Assembly: GCA_001599715.1 (NCBI GenBank)
Contig: BCHU01000006.1
Location: 124,001 to 188,000 of the forward strand
Length of the DNA stretch: 64,000 nucleotides
DNA from: Phaeotremella fagi
Taxonomy: Eukaryota; Basidiomycota; Tremellomycetes; Tremellales; Phaeotremellaceae
Direction: 5' to 3'
Made by a program: the position numbers and the translations under genes. How positions within the stretch are numbered: position 1 is the stretch's first letter; each line of letters opens with the position of its first letter. The notes under the pieces are model-generated. The model was given only the letters and a program-made list of their open reading frames with translations, searched no databases and was not told the origin of the DNA. Shown here in pieces: positions 21,372-34,774 of the stretch.

Positions 21372-24300
21372 ATGTCATACCCCCATCCACCCCCTCCACC
21401 CAAACACAACCCCTCATCCTATTCCTCAGGTTCTTCCGACCCCTTCAACAACTCAAATCAACTCCCATACGATCCCAACCAACCCCAACAACAACAGTAC
21501 AATCCATATGCTAATCCCAACGCACCGAATCCTGGTGCAGGTAATGGTGCGGGTGTAGCTCCTCCTATGCAAGGTGGTCAGTATGCTCCGTATTATGATA
21601 ATGAACCTGAGATGGGGGGGAGGTATGAGGGTGGTGGAATGGGACGGGAGACTTGGGCTAGTGAATCTGGTTATAGTGGTAATGGTGCGTTTACTACTGA
21701 TTTCTATGTTTACTTTTTGATACTGATCTCCTTGATAGACGCTGGTTATCAAGGTTCTTCAGATGGTTATCATCAACAAGGTTATCCTTCTAGAGCTTCT
21801 ACTCCAACTTTCACTGAGGGTAGTAAAGACGGTCACAGAGCTAGAGAACCTTATGTAAGTCATGATATATTCGTTTCACTTCTCGACGCGTACTAACCCC
21901 CACCAGCCCGCTTGGACCCAAGAAGCCAACATCCCTTTATCAAAAGAAGAGATCGAAGATGTCTTGATCGATCTAGCCAATAAATTCGGTTTCCAAAAGG
22001 ATTCCTCAAGAAACGTTTTCGATTTCCTCATGATTCAACTTGATTCCCGTGCATCCAGAATGTCACCTAACCAAGCTTTACTCACTTTACACGCCGATTA
22101 CATCGGTGGTGAACATGCCAACTATCGTAAATGGTATTTCGCAGCTCAACTAGATCTCGACGACGCTATCGGTGCAGTTCAAAATCCAGGTTTATCCCGT
22201 GTAAGATCGGTCGCTCGACGTGGACCTAAAGGTGTTAAAAAAGTCGTTCCTGCCAGTGCTCAAGAGAAATCTTTGGATTCAGCTACCAATCGATGGAGAT
22301 CCGCTATGAACAACATGTCACAATACGATCGTCTTCGTCAAGTCGCCCTTTATCTTCTTTGTTGGGGTGAAGCTGCTCAAGTCAGATTCATGCCTGAATG
22401 TCTTTGTTTCATCTTCAAATGCGCTGATGATTATTACCGTTCACCTGAATGTCAGAATCGGGTTGACGCCGTTCCAGAGGGTTTATATTTGAGAGCTGTC
22501 ATCAAGCCTTTGTATAAATTCTTACGGGATGAAGGGTATGAAGTCGTTGATGGTAAATTCTTGAGAAGAGAGAGAGATCATGATCAGATTATCGGTTATG
22601 ATGATATCAATCAATTGTTCTGGTATCCCGAAGGTATCACTCGTATTACTCTTTCGGATAAGGTAGGTCAACAGTTGAATTAAAGTTTGCTGACTCGTCC
22701 CTAGACACGTCTTGTCGATATCCCACCCGCTCAACGATTCATGAAATTCGATAGAATCGACTGGAGCAAAGCCTTCTTCAAGACCTACCTTGAGAAACGT
22801 TCTTTCCTTCATTTACTCGTCAACTTCAATCGTATCTGGGTTCTTCACATTTCCGTCTTCTGGTTCTATACTGCTTACAATTCTCCATCAATCTACGCTA
22901 TCCCAGGTTCAACGGCTGCTACTACACCCATGGCTTGGTCAGTTACCGCACTTGGTGGTTCTGTCGCTACACTTATCATGATCGCTGCTACACTCGCTGA
23001 ATTCCGTTATATCCCAACAACGTGGAACAACACTTCTCATTTGACCCGTCGATTGATCTTCTTGTTGATCACGTTAGGTCTTACAGGTGGACCAACTATT
23101 TATATCGCTTTCTGGAATCAAACAAGTCAAGTTTCACTTATCCTCGGTATTGTTCAATTCTTCATTTCAGTCGTTGCTACAGTCGCCTTCGGTGTTTTAC
23201 CTTCAGGTAGAATGTTTGGTGATAGAGTCGCGGGGAAGAATAGGAAATATCTGGCTAATCAAACTTTCACCGCTTCGTATCCTGTTCTACCAAAGGCCAA
23301 CAGAGCAGCTTCAATCATGTTATGGGTTTTGATCTTTGGTTGTAAATTCACCGAATCATATTTCTTCCTCACGTTATCAATCAGAGATCCAATCATCGTC
23401 ATGGTCGGTATGAAAGTCCAAAACTGTTCAGATAAAATCTTCGGTTCTGGTCTCTGTACCAATCAAGCTGCGTTCGCTTTAGCCGTCATGTTCGTGATGG
23501 ATTTGACCTTGTTCTTCTTGGATACCTTCCTTTGGTATGTTATTTGGAACACTATTTTCAGTATCGCGAGAAGTTTCTCGTTGGGGATGAGTATTTGGAC
23601 ACCTTGGAAAGATATTTTTGCCCGTTTACCGAAAAGGATTTATGCAAAGATTCTGGCTACTGCTGATATGGAAGTTAAATATAAACCAAAGGTGAGTCGA
23701 CCAGAGTTGATTGTTGCTAAAGTTTTAAGGTCCTCGTGTCGCAAGTTTGGAACGCTGTTATCATCTCAATGTATCGTGAACATTTACTTTCAATCGATCA
23801 CGTTCAGAAATTACTTTATCATCAAGTCCAATCCGATCAACCTGGTAAACGTACTCTTCGTGCACCTGCTTTCTTCATCTCTCAAGGTGACAAAGGGGTT
23901 AAAACGGAATTCTTCCCTAAAGGTAGTGAAGCAGAAAGAAGAATTTCCTTCTTTGCTCAATCTTTAACTACCGCTATTCCCGAACCTATCCCTGTGGACG
24001 CTATGCCAACATTCACCGTGTTGGTCCCACATTATTCAGAAAAAATTCTCTTGTCACTCCGTGAAATCATTCGTGAAGAGGACCAAAACACTCGAGTCAC
24101 GTTGTTGGAATATTTGAAACAACTTCATCCGGTCGAATGGGATAATTTCGTCAAGGACACTAAAATCTTAGCGGAAGAATCAAACATGTTCAACGGTACG
24201 AATCCGTTCGGTGGTGATGAGAAAGCCGAATCTAAACGTGCGGACGATATCCCTTTCTACACTGTTGGTTTCAAATCTGCCGCTCCGGAGTACACACTTC

Positions 24301-27300
24301 GAACGAGAATCTGGGCTTCGTTACGTGCTCAAACACTTTACAGAACCGTTTCTGGATTCATGAATTATTCCAAAGCTATCAAATTACTTTATCGAGTCGA
24401 GAACCCAGAAGTCGTTCAATTGTTCGGTGGCAACACTGATCAACTCGAACGTGAACTCGAAAGAATGTCTCGTCGAAAATTCAAATTCGTCGTTGCCATG
24501 CAAAGATACTCTAAATTCAACAAAGAAGAACATGAAAACGCTGAATTCTTGTTGAGAGCTTATCCGGATTTACAAATCGCTTATCTCGACGAGGAACCAC
24601 CAAGGAAAGATGGTGGTGATCCAAGAATCTTCTCTGCACTTGTTGACGGTCATTCGGAAATTTTACCCAACGGAAGAAGAAGACCTAAATTCAGAATCGA
24701 ATTACCAGGGAACCCAATCTTAGGAGACGGGAAATCTGATAACCAGAATCACGCTATCGTCTTCTATCGTGGTGAATATTTACAATTGATCGATGCGAAC
24801 CAAGACAACTATTTGGAGGAATGTTTGAAAATCCGTAATGTTCTTGGTGAATTTGAAGAATTCCAGGTTTCGAGTCAATCACCGTATGCTGTTAACGGTC
24901 ATGCTGATTTCAAGAAATTCCCGGTGGCTATTTTGGGAGCTAGGGAATATATCTTTAGTGAGAATATCGGTATTTTGGGTGATATCGCTGCTGGAAAGGA
25001 ACAGACTTTTGGTACTTTGTCAGCTAGATCTCTTTCGTTTATCGGTGGTAAATTACATTATGGTCATGTAGGTCAACCTTTCTTTGACAATGAGATAATT
25101 ACTGATAATTCTTTTAGCCCGATTTCCTTAACGCCATTTACATGAACACTAGAGGTGGTGTCTCAAAGGCTCAAAAGGGTTTACATTTGAACGAAGATAT
25201 CTACGCCGGTATGATGGCTTTAGGTCGTGGTGGTCGTATCAAGCATTCGGAATATTATCAATGTGGTAAAGGTCGTGATTTGGGTTTCGGGACTATTCTG
25301 AATTTCCAAACTAAGATTGGAACTGGTATGGGTGAACAGATGTTATCCAGAGAATACTATTATTTGGGTACTCAATTGCCCATGGATCGATTCTTGACTT
25401 TCTACTATGGTCATCCTGGTTTCCATATCAACAATATCGTACGTCTTTCTTTCTTTTCTGCAGGTTTTTTTATAATATTGACACGTTGCAGTTGGTCATG
25501 ATGTCAGTTCAGATTTTCATGTTGGCTTTGGTCTTCCTTGGAACTCTTAACAAACAACTTCAAGTTTGTCAATACAATTCTGCAGGTGATATCTTACCTG
25601 GTCAATCCGGTTGTTACAATTTAGTCCCAGTTTTCAAATGGATCAAACGTTGTATCATCTCGATCTTTATTGTTTTCTGGATCGCTTTCGTTCCTCTATT
25701 CGTTCAGGGTGAGTTTGATCTAAACTTTGATTAAACTTAATATGCTGACATCTTTACTTAGAACTTACCGAACGTGGAACTGGTAGAGCTATTCTGCGAT
25801 TGAGTAAACATTTCTTATCGCTTTCACCCGTTTTCGAAGTTTTCTCCACTCAGATTTATATGCACTCCATTCTCAACAATTTGACTTTTGGTGGGGCTCG
25901 TTATATCGCTACTGGTCGTGGTTTCGCTACCACACGTATTTCTTTCAGTATCTTATAGTGAGTCATAAGTCTATTGGCAAGATGCTAACTCCTTCTAGCT
26001 CTCGATTCGCTGGTCCATCCATATATCTCGGTTTAAGAACTTTGATTCTTTTACTTTACATTACCATGGCAGTTTGGGTCCCCCATTTGATTTATTTCTG
26101 GATCACGGTTATCGGTCTTTGTGTCGCGCCATTCCTGTTCAATCCTCATCAATTCTCGTTTGCAGATTTCATCATTGATTACAGAGAATTCTTACGTTGG
26201 ATGTCAAGAGGTAATTCGAGAACTCACGCGAATTCTTGGGTCGGTTATTGTCGATTATCACGTACGAGGATTACAGGATTCAAGAGAAAGAGATTAGGTC
26301 TACCTTCTGAGAAATTATCTTCAGACGTCCCAAGAGCTCCTTGGAAGGCTATCGTCGTAGGCGAAATCCTAGGTCCGATCTGTATCGCGATCATGTTCGT
26401 CATCTGTTATCTTTTCGTTAAATCTTTCAAAGTCGATAACGTCACTCAACCGGGTTTACTCAGAATCGCGGTTATCGCTTTAGGACCTATCGTGTTCAAC
26501 GCTGCTCTGTTGTTGGTTTTGTTCTTGGTTTCAATCTTTTTGGGACCATGTTTGAATTCTTGTACCAACCAGTTCGGTGCTACCATGGCCGCTATTGCTC
26601 ATTTCGGTGCGGTCGTTGGTATGGTCGCCTTCTTTGAATTCTTGGTATGTCCCCCTTGCTAGTTGTGGTAATGCTGTTTTCGTTTATTGATTGTTGGTTA
26701 TAGTGGTTCCTCGAACTTTGGGACGCTTCACATGCCGTTTTAGGTATCATCGCCGTCATTTCAGTTCAACGTTGTATCTTCAAGATTTTGATTGCTGTTT
26801 TCCTTTCGAGAGAATTCAAACATGATGAAACTAATAGGGCTTGGTGGACGGTAAGTGGTCTTCATGGTTTGAATCTAGACTTGTCTAATATATATATTTC
26901 AGGGTGTTTGGTTTAACAGAGGTTTGGGTACACATGCTCTTAGTCAACCCGCTCGTGAATTTATTGTCAAGATTATTGAGATGGGTCTTTATTCGGCTGA
27001 TTTCATTGCTTGTCATTGTGGGTCTTTTTCACTCGATGGTGTTGGGGAGAATGCTGATGGTGTAATTAATAGTACTTTTGTTCTTGTTGACTCCACCAAT
27101 GCTTATTCCTTACTTTGATCGTCTTCACGCTACAATGTTGTTCTGGCTTAGACGTGAGTATCTCAACATTTTATCAACTGGGTTTACCTAATGATTGGGA
27201 ATCATTTAGCGAGTCGACAAATCCGTCCACCGATTTACTCGTTCAGACAAAGAAGTCAAAGACGAAAGATCGTTTTCAGCTGTATGTCTTTTGCTTGACT

Positions 27301-27459
27301 CTTTGGGAAAGGGAATCGAATACTGATCTATCATCACTAGACACGTTGGTTTATATTCTCGTTCAAGCTGTTTTCGTCGCTTTGATCGTTTTACCTATCC
27401 TCTTCAAATCGGTCTTACATCTCACACCTGCCAGCGCTCCTTTCAAGGGTGTTATTTAG
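21372..27459 (+). CDS. FKS1: 1,3-beta-glucan synthase catalytic subunit
   Basis: About a dozen exons from ATG 21372 to stop 27457-27459, giving a protein of about 1,800 residues, the expected size. The N-terminus is Pro/Asn/Gln/Tyr-rich ([16 protein letters not shown]). The Fks domain 1 follows with [40 protein letters not shown] and [14 protein letters not shown]. The catalytic glucan-synthase domain includes [61 protein letters not shown] and [13 protein letters not shown] motifs ([22 protein letters not shown] at about 25142-25200). Many transmembrane segments flank it. Fks1 uses UDP-glucose to make cell-wall beta-1,3-glucan at the plasma membrane, with Rho1 as regulator, and is the target of echinocandins. 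The first introns are about 54-60 nt. The last exons were joined by hand through MLFWLRPS and [21 protein letters not shown] (not fully quoted). Confidence 0.95.
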
Positions 27460-27484
27460 GTTAGGTTTTAGACGAAACAACTAG

Positions 27485-27505
27485 CCCCCCCCCCCAAAAA
27501 AAAAA
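27485..27505. repeat. Homopolymer junction, C11 then A10
   Basis: Eleven C (27485-27495) run directly into ten A (27496-27505), 26 bp after the FKS1 stop. Likely in the 3' UTR. The length is prone to sequencing or assembly error. Confidence 0.85.
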
Positions 27506-28748
27506 CGAACGAAAATAAACACGAGGCTGAGACGACATTATGGACATTTAAATTCATGTTAGAAAATCGATACTGTATACCCCATTTCTTCCTTTTTCTC
27601 TTTTCCCCCCTGCACTTCGCTCACACTTCGCTCTTGATTTATTCTTTATACCCCATATTCTATGCTACGTCATTATTACTGTTTGATTTTGACGATTTGA
27701 AATGAATGAAATGTGATTGATTGCTCCAGAGGCGCGATCAGCAGTTTAACGCCGCAGTATACAGTAAACCTTTTTCTCGCAGTATGCTTACTTTGCTTTT
27801 CTGGAGATGATGATCCGAGACATACGGGAGTGGTTAGGGTGTTGGAATTACGGGAGACATTGTAGGGAGGGGAATCGATTACTCACATGTCTCCTCATAC
27901 CCATGGTATGTCTTGACCCACATGAGAATCGAAATGCCAAGCTAGATGGTATCACATGTAACCTTTTTATGCATTGAATTGAAATGCACAGCAAACACGA
28001 AGGAGTTGAGACAAGAATTAAGTTTAGTGTAGTACGTAAGTCATTAATTAAGGGACAAGGGAATAAGGGTTTTAGAACATTCTTTAGGGCGCGTGGCGAT
28101 GTTGCTGTTCTCTCCTCTCACCCCTTGACTCTGTCTCATGGACTTACCAGATCCACGGGTCAGTTCGGTTTCTTTTAATTATCCCAACACCTGACCCTAA
28201 ATACACAACAAGGAAAAAAGAAAAGAACTTAGTCAAAACCACGCCTCGGAGTTCAGCTCTGGACTGAGACTCACACTTCACTCACTAGTACTCTACACAC
28301 CCAATGTTTAACCCCGAATAAATAAATACAAATGAGACAAAGGTTTCGGACCAATTATTCTATATTCAATTACACATTTTCTTTTTCCTACTTTCTCCAT
28401 TTATTCGGTTTTTCCTCTTGGCTTGGGTTTCGTCATGAGACTCAGACTATAAAGAGGTTTTTTTCCTTTCCTGTTCGGGGTTAAATTCTGAATACTGCTT
28501 TCATTATAGATCGACAGTTTATGGTTTAAATACTTATTACCTTCTTTTGCTTTTATCTGTTTGTTATCAACACTTCACCCCCTCTTTTTATCCATTATAT
28601 TCAAAGAATCAATCTTTTATTATTATCACTTCGATTCGGGAACTTGCATTTCGATATTACTCTTCCAAACGGCTTAACTTTGGACTCGATACAATCACAA
28701 TCACCTATTTCATCTATCAATACCAACAACATCATCATATAACAACGC
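27506..28748. other. Long intergenic region between FKS1 and the methyltransferase
   Basis: 1.2 kb with no ORF I believe. The first part is FKS1 3' flank; the last 450 bp is T/C-rich and is probably the promoter and leader of the next gene. ACGGGAG occurs twice near 27824 and 27852. I looked for snRNA or tRNA motifs and saw none. Confidence 0.45.
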
Positions 28749-30731
28749 ATGTCTCGACGCCAAGAGAATCCTTCTAGTTCAGGAATCGGTGGATCAGGAT
28801 CAGGATCAACTTCGAATCCTCGTGATAGAGATTCATCAGATCGATCAAGATCACCAAGAAGACGTAACAGCAGACCACAGACACAAACTCATACGCATAC
28901 ATCCTCACCTATCCCTTCAACATCAACTTCCAACTCTTCAACTGAAAATCAATTGATCGCAACTCAACCACCTACACCACCTCATCAAATCTTGACTGAA
29001 TGGTACACTTCAACTCCGTCTTCTAGTGGTGGAAGTGGGAGTGGGAGTGGGAGCGGTGGCGATAGTGGGATTTCATTTCGAAATATCACTGGTTCACAGG
29101 AAAATCGAACCACTGCCAGTAACAGTGGTAATCCCTTGAATCCTTTTGAAGATAATGCAGAAGCTGGACCAAGTAGAGTTGGGACGATTCCTGAAGATAA
29201 TTCAAATCGAAACACTTTTGTCGTTCAACTTACACCGCCGGGAAGTCCAGTTGGTAGTGTCTTCTCTTTGTCATCTGCTGTTGAACACTCAAAGTATGTA
29301 GATATTCATTAACTAAAGTAACTTTGTGGAACTGTCATTAACCATAAACCTGTTTTAGCTTTAGGAACGATGAAGGGAGATTATATAACGCTACCCAAGG
29401 TAATTGATATTTCTTTTTCAGGTTGATGTTCATTAAACTAATCAATGGGACTTTAGATGATTATCCGTTACCTGCAGGTATGTTTGAGGCTTCAATAGAT
29501 ATGTAACATTTTTAATTCTAACTTAACCTCAATCACGCAGATTCACCAGAAGCTAGAGTAAGTACATTCAAGTCGTTCTCAGACAAAGAACGTTATCTAA
29601 TTACCACACCCTAGCGTCTCGACATTCAACATCGAGCTATCAAATTGGTAAATCATTCACTTTGATTTGACTATGTCTTTCAACTAAAGCCTCAATATAG
29701 TTCCTGGGATCGAACTACGTTGGTCCAATCAATGAATTACTGAAAGATGGCAACGGAAGGAAAAGAGTTCTGGATGTTGGTTGTGGAACTGGACGATGGT
29801 GTGGCTTTTCTTTGAACTCATCGTCAGACATGCTAACCTATTGTAGGTGTATCGAGATGGCACTTGAATTTCCTGATGTTCAATTCACCGGGGTAGGTTC
29901 ACATTTTTACCTTGCATGTGGTATCCACTAACGATGTGACGTAGATCGATCTAGTACCTATTCAGCCTGAGATTCATCCTGACAACGTTAATTTCATCGT
30001 TGGTGATGTGGTTCAAGGGTTACCGTTTGACGATGAAACCTTCGATCTTGTCCATATGAGATTTATCGTTGGTGTAAGTCAAGGATCTTTCTTTGTTTAT
30101 ACCACATCAACTGATCAAACTGTCAATACAGATAAGAGACTATCCGCCCCTGATTCAATCTTGCGGTGAAATCCTCAAACCCAATGGAATTCTGCTATGC
30201 GTCGACGCTGAATCAATGGGTAGAGCTATCGATGATCTTTCGACTATACCCTCGATTAATCAATTTAATCAAATGGCCCGAACGTAAGTCAAAAATCGAA
30301 TTTGGACTTGAGCGGTTCTGATAGATCTGCAGTGGCTTTTTGGCTCGAGGTTTAGATCCATATATAGCCTTCAGGATTCCAAGTCATATAAACCAAACGG
30401 GGATCTTTGGTGTTGTCACCAGTTTAAAAGCAGAACTACCAATGGGTGAATGGCCAGAGAGTGAGTCAGGAATTTGCGAACCGTAAACCGGGTTTGAGCT
30501 GAGCGGATTATAGATGCCAACGATAAAAGGATTGGTCGATTGGTATTATCAAATGCTCAGCAGTTCCCTGAGACTACACGATTGATGATTGTAGATGGAA
30601 CTGGTATCTCTAGAGATGAGTTTGATAGGATGGCTATAGGTTATCAGAATGAGATGATCAGTGGGGTTAGGATGGTGCTGCCCATTTGGTTGAGTTGGGC
30701 GAGGAAGTTGGCGGCAGGAACTGAAGAGTAG
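28749..30731 (+). CDS. LaeA-like / class I SAM-dependent methyltransferase
   Basis: About a dozen exons from ATG 28749 to TAG 30729-30731. The first 180 residues are a disordered Ser/Arg/Gly-rich region (QENPSSSGIGGSGSGST...), containing RSRSPRRR. The methyltransferase domain follows: SAM motif I is VLDVGCGTGRW (about 29770), then EFPDVQFTGIDLVPIQP (acidic ribose-binding Asp), NVNFIVGDVVQGLPF, and DLVHMRFIVG. The linker contains three very short exons: 29457-29477 (21 nt), 29541-29557 (17 nt) and 29615-29647 (33 nt). Joined they read DDYPLPADSPEARRLDIQHR in frame. Many fungal proteins of this domain order are LaeA-like regulators or TAM-type small-molecule methyltransferases; the substrate cannot be told. 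Start chosen because it begins directly after a T/A-rich leader and opens the low-complexity N-terminus. Confidence 0.8.
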
Positions 30732-30977
30732 AGTGGTGGTGTTGATCATAATCGATTTTGGCATAGATTAAACGTTAGACTTTGCTTTGTTTACATTATA
30801 TACCCCAGCATCTACACTGTACGAGTACATGCATTAGCATCAGTTATAGAAGAGAAACACAGATTACATCCTTATAAAAGTTTTAACTACTGTAGTGTAA
30901 CCAAAAAAAAGGCTTATACAAAAATCTATAGAAATATATACGAGTATATAAGCAATAAACCATACCCACCCCGACTC

Positions 30978-32758
30978 TTAAGTGGAATAACGGAAAAGAG
31001 GACTATGTTCACCCATTGAACTCAATTGTTCTGGAGTATATTCACTCAGCACCTCTTCCTCTGTTATTTGTTCACGACGTTTATTTTCCTTCTTCATCAA
31101 TAGATAATGGATCGTGGCTGGGATCATGGCTCCTAGCGTTGTTGCTCCTACTGAGAATCCGAAACCCAGTGGATAGGTTGGAGCCTTGGAGATCGTCAGT
31201 ATTTATCCACGAGATACGAAGTTTGACCTACCTGAGCACTAAGATAAATGTTTGAACCAATCGATCCACCACCTACACTACCGAACAACATCAAGATACC
31301 AATCGCAGCAGCTCTTTTCGAAGGGTTGGGCAAATTCTCTGAAGTCCATGAACCGACTATAGGAGCTTGAGCGGCGTATCCAGCAGCAGCTAAAAAGATG
31401 GCGAAATAGCTGACAGCGTAGAGTTGTGAATAATGAACGGTGATCCAAAGGATTATTATTCCTGTCAAACCAAGACAGTAGGCTGTCATTATGGCTAGAT
31501 ATCTTTTCTTGTATTTGTCTGAGAGGACACCGACGGTTATGCAGATTATTGTTGCGAAGATGTAGGGTGGGGTGGTTAGGGCTTGGGCTTTGATGGCGGT
31601 GTAACCAAGATTCGCAACCTAAACAGGAGATTAGTCAAAAACGATGAGAATTCATGCGGCTTCACTTACCATAGTTGGGAGAGTGTATGATAAAGAATAT
31701 GTTGGAATGGATCCACCCCACCAGAACATCATCATCCTAAGCTTGTAAGTGGTGTTCAAATCTTGGAGATGGAAACTCACATGAAGTATGTCTTGCGATC
31801 TTTCGCAGCACTGATGACGTCCTTCCATGAGAAGACGTAAGTGGGTGCATATCTTCCACTAGCGTATTTCATTCTTAACCTTGCGTACAAAGCTTCATCT
31901 GGAGTGAGCCATGATCTTGATCCTGATGATTTGTAGGTATGAGGGAAGGATGGTAACAAGAAGTATGTGAGAAGACCAAAGACTACGGTGATTAAACCTT
32001 CGATCTAAGTGGCGATCAGTTGACACACCAATATCGTCAAGAGTCATCCTTTACTTACCAAGAACAACCACCTCCAAGCTCTCCAGTTAAGAGCACCATC
32101 GAGATTCCCGACGCCGTATGCGATAACACCGCCGAAAGCTCCAGCAGCTGTGTTCGCACCGTAAAAGATTGACATTCGAGTAGCAAGTTCCTTTGGTTTG
32201 TACCACATACTCAAAATCAAGTAGCCACCTGGATACATCGTGGCCTCAGCCACACCTAACGCCAGTCTGATAACGATATAACCACCGTAATTACTAACAA
32301 TGCAGGTTAAAGTAGTGATTAAACCCCAAGTAGTGACCGCTATTGGGAACCAGATCTTTGGACCTAGCCGACGAAGCATGACGTTGCAGACTGGTTCTGA
32401 TAGACCGTAAGTGAAGAAGAAGACAGTCAAGGCAAGATTAAATTGATCGGATGTCATTCCCACATCTGTGAGGAAACCGAAAAGTTTTGCGTTACCTGCA
32501 TTAGCTTTATCGAGAGAAGCTAGTAGGTACAAGAAAGATAAAGTTGGTAAGAGTCTGAAGTCGACTATAGGTATGTCAGCAAAACAGTACATTGGATATA
32601 GCCAACATAGACTCACGCTTTCTCATCAATCGTTTGTGACCAGCACCAGCCATTGTATGTTCAATAGCTTGAAATTGATTCCACTCATCGTCCTCGGACT
32701 CAGAGATAGTTACACAAGGTATTTCACCGACCTTCTCTTCGATAGACGAGCTAGACAT
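30978..32758 (-). CDS. MFS anion:cation symporter, Dal5/allantoate permease-like
   Basis: A minus-strand multi-exon gene from ATG 32758 to TAA 30980-30978. Hydrophilic N-terminus of about 50 residues (MSSSSIEEKVGEIPCV), then DFRLLPTLSFLYLLASLDKANAGNAK, the diagnostic first TM of the ACS family (D-x-N-G/A-N after TM1). Then SNVM/VCNVMLRRLGPKIWFP, GVAEATMYPGGYLILSMWYKPKE (ACS signature in TM4-5), and FYGANTAAGAFGGVIAYGV. The C-terminal half holds the remaining six segments, with SWTSENLPNPSKRAAAIG. ACS permeases take up organic anions such as allantoate, ureidosuccinate, nicotinate or pantothenate. It is divergent from the TauD-type dioxygenase across 328 bp. Placement in a set with an aldolase, a deacetylase-like hydrolase and a regulator suggests it imports the substrate of that set. 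Confidence 0.85.
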
Positions 32759-33086
32759 TGTAAAGAATCAAGAAGATTTGAAGTTGAAGATGAGAATCGA
32801 ATGTTTGATCTCATTTGCGTTTATATTTATACGTTTTTTTAATTTGTTCTGAACTGAATTACAGATCTATACGGATAGATAGATAAAGCGGGTTAGCGGT
32901 TGGGAAGCGCTCTTGTTCAGCGCTCCGCTCCGCCCTCAGTCCGCTGTAAATCTTTCAAGCGGCAAAGCGCCGTCTGTAGGGGAATACATGCATTACCTAG
33001 AACTCAGTAGTCTAAGTACTCCATAAATAGTTTATTTTCTCCATTAAATCGTGAACAATTATCTACAATTAAAGTCATAAACAAAA
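32759..33086. promoter_or_regulatory. Divergent promoter with GATA triplet and paired AGCGGA elements
   Basis: 328 bp between permease and dioxygenase starts. GATAGATAGATA at 32874-32885 is three overlapping GATA cores. TCCGCT (the reverse complement of AGCGGA) occurs at 32924-32929 and 32940-32945. Related AGCGG sites are at 32887, 32895 and 32958. Fits GATA-type nitrogen control plus a Zn2Cys6 (CGG-binding) regulator; both are inference. Confidence 0.55.
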
Positions 33087-34669
33087 ATGCCAGTCGCTGT
33101 TTCAACATTACCATCCATCACTTCCCTTAAACAAGTGGCAAAAACGCATCTTGCCAGACCGAAGAATGATGATGGTTCGCCTCTGTATCCAGAATATATG
33201 CGTGAGTCAATGGGAATCATTTATCGGTGCTGATAATTGAACAGCTTTCTATGACCCCTTGGAGAAAGTAGAAGATATCGGAGCCTTCGATCACTACGAT
33301 CCTGGACATCGTGCTGATCCCACTTTCCCAAATTTATTGAAAAACGCCACTAAATCTGTAAGCAAAATGAACTCGTGCTATACTTTGCTAACTCCTTATC
33401 CGCAGTGGGATCTATCACCTCACGTTGGTACTGAGTAAGTATGATACTGATCGTTCAAAAGCTGAATAAACAGAATTCACGGTGTGCAACTATCGCAATT
33501 GAGTAAAGAGGGACTTGATGAACTTGCTTTATTGGCTGCTCAAAGAGGTGCTTTAGTTTTTAGAGATCAAGATTTTGGAGATATCGGATTTGAGAAGCAG
33601 AAGGAAATAGTTCGGTGAGAAGACAGATGCTAGTATCGTTTGAATGTAACTGACATCCCCTCCTTAGCCATTTTGGTCCCTTGCACATTCATGGATGGGC
33701 ACCTCATCCAGCAGCAGGATCTGTTGAACATATGATCATCTATGATCATAAAGAGTATGTCGACAAGGACCTCCAAAGCTAAACTTTAGTGATCTTAGAG
33801 TTCGTAAATCCTGGGCTGGAAGATCACCAGTCCAATGGCACACCGATCAATCTCCCGAACCACAAACTCCCGGTACCACTTTTATTTGTATGCTTGAATC
33901 GCCATCCACAGCCGGTGGAGATACTTTGATCAGTTCTGTGAGTTCACAATATCAAGGAAAGAAACTAATATGATAGAGTGTCAGAGCTTATCAATCTCTT
34001 TCGCCTAAGTTCAGAAAACGTCTTGAGGGTTTGACAGCTGTTCATAGTAACAACGACGGTGCTGCTGCTGAATTGAAGAATGGCAAAGACGCTGTTATGA
34101 GACGTGAAGTTTTACAAACTGAACATCCTGTCGTCATCATACATCCAGTCACTAAACAAAAAGCTTTATGTAAGTGGGATAAATTCTAGATTACATGTGG
34201 ATGACTGACATCTTGCTAGACGTCAACCCCGTATACACAAAATACATTGTCGGTTACGACAAAGAAGAATCAGATTATCTTCTCGGATTCTTGTATAACC
34301 ACATTGCCACTCGTCAAGATTTCTCCGCCAGAGTACGATATGAAGCTGGAACTGTATTAGTTTGGGATCAAGTGAGTAATAGTATGCTGGTTTGGAAGTC
34401 CGATATTTATTCCCTTTTAGCGAGTTACAAATCACTCGCAAACTCTGGATTATCCAGTTGGAGATCGTCGTCACGCGTTCCGTTTGACTCCTCTAGCTAA
34501 CAAACCCATCCCTGCATTGGTAGAGGAGGATGATGGGGAATGTGCTTCTGATCCTGTTCGTATGCAGTTGAATTTGTGCTAGATAGATGTAACCTTATGC
34601 ATTCATTTTTACCGTCTGGATATAGAGGAATTTGAAGAAGCGCAATTTGCAGCACCATCTTCGAAATGA
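33087..34669 (+). CDS. TauD/TfdA-family 2-oxoglutarate-dependent dioxygenase
   Basis: Around ten exons from ATG 33087 to TGA 34667-34669. The TauD core is complete: LAAQRGALVFRDQDF, HFGPLHIHGWAPHP, the iron ligands H-x-D in VQWHTDQSPEPQTPGTT, the distal His in DRRHAFRLTPL, with the following Arg for 2-oxoglutarate. Also KRLEGLTAVHSN and NPVYTKYIVGYDKEESDYLLGFLYNH. The family uses Fe(II), O2 and 2-oxoglutarate to hydroxylate and so cleave sulfonates, sulfate esters or phenoxy acids. In fungi such proteins are often called sulfonate dioxygenases (Jlp1-like). Its substrate here is unknown; sharing a divergent promoter with a permease suggests coupled uptake and oxidation. The final exon (about 34627-34669) was chosen because it extends the frame to a natural stop after a GTATGC intron. 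Confidence 0.85.
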
Positions 34670-34774
34670 GCTTTTAAATTCCCTCACATCTCACATACGG
34701 AAGGAATTTTTTGATAAGTAACACAACCCCAAGAATCATGTAGCATATGCATCAAACCATTTACACAACGTTAA

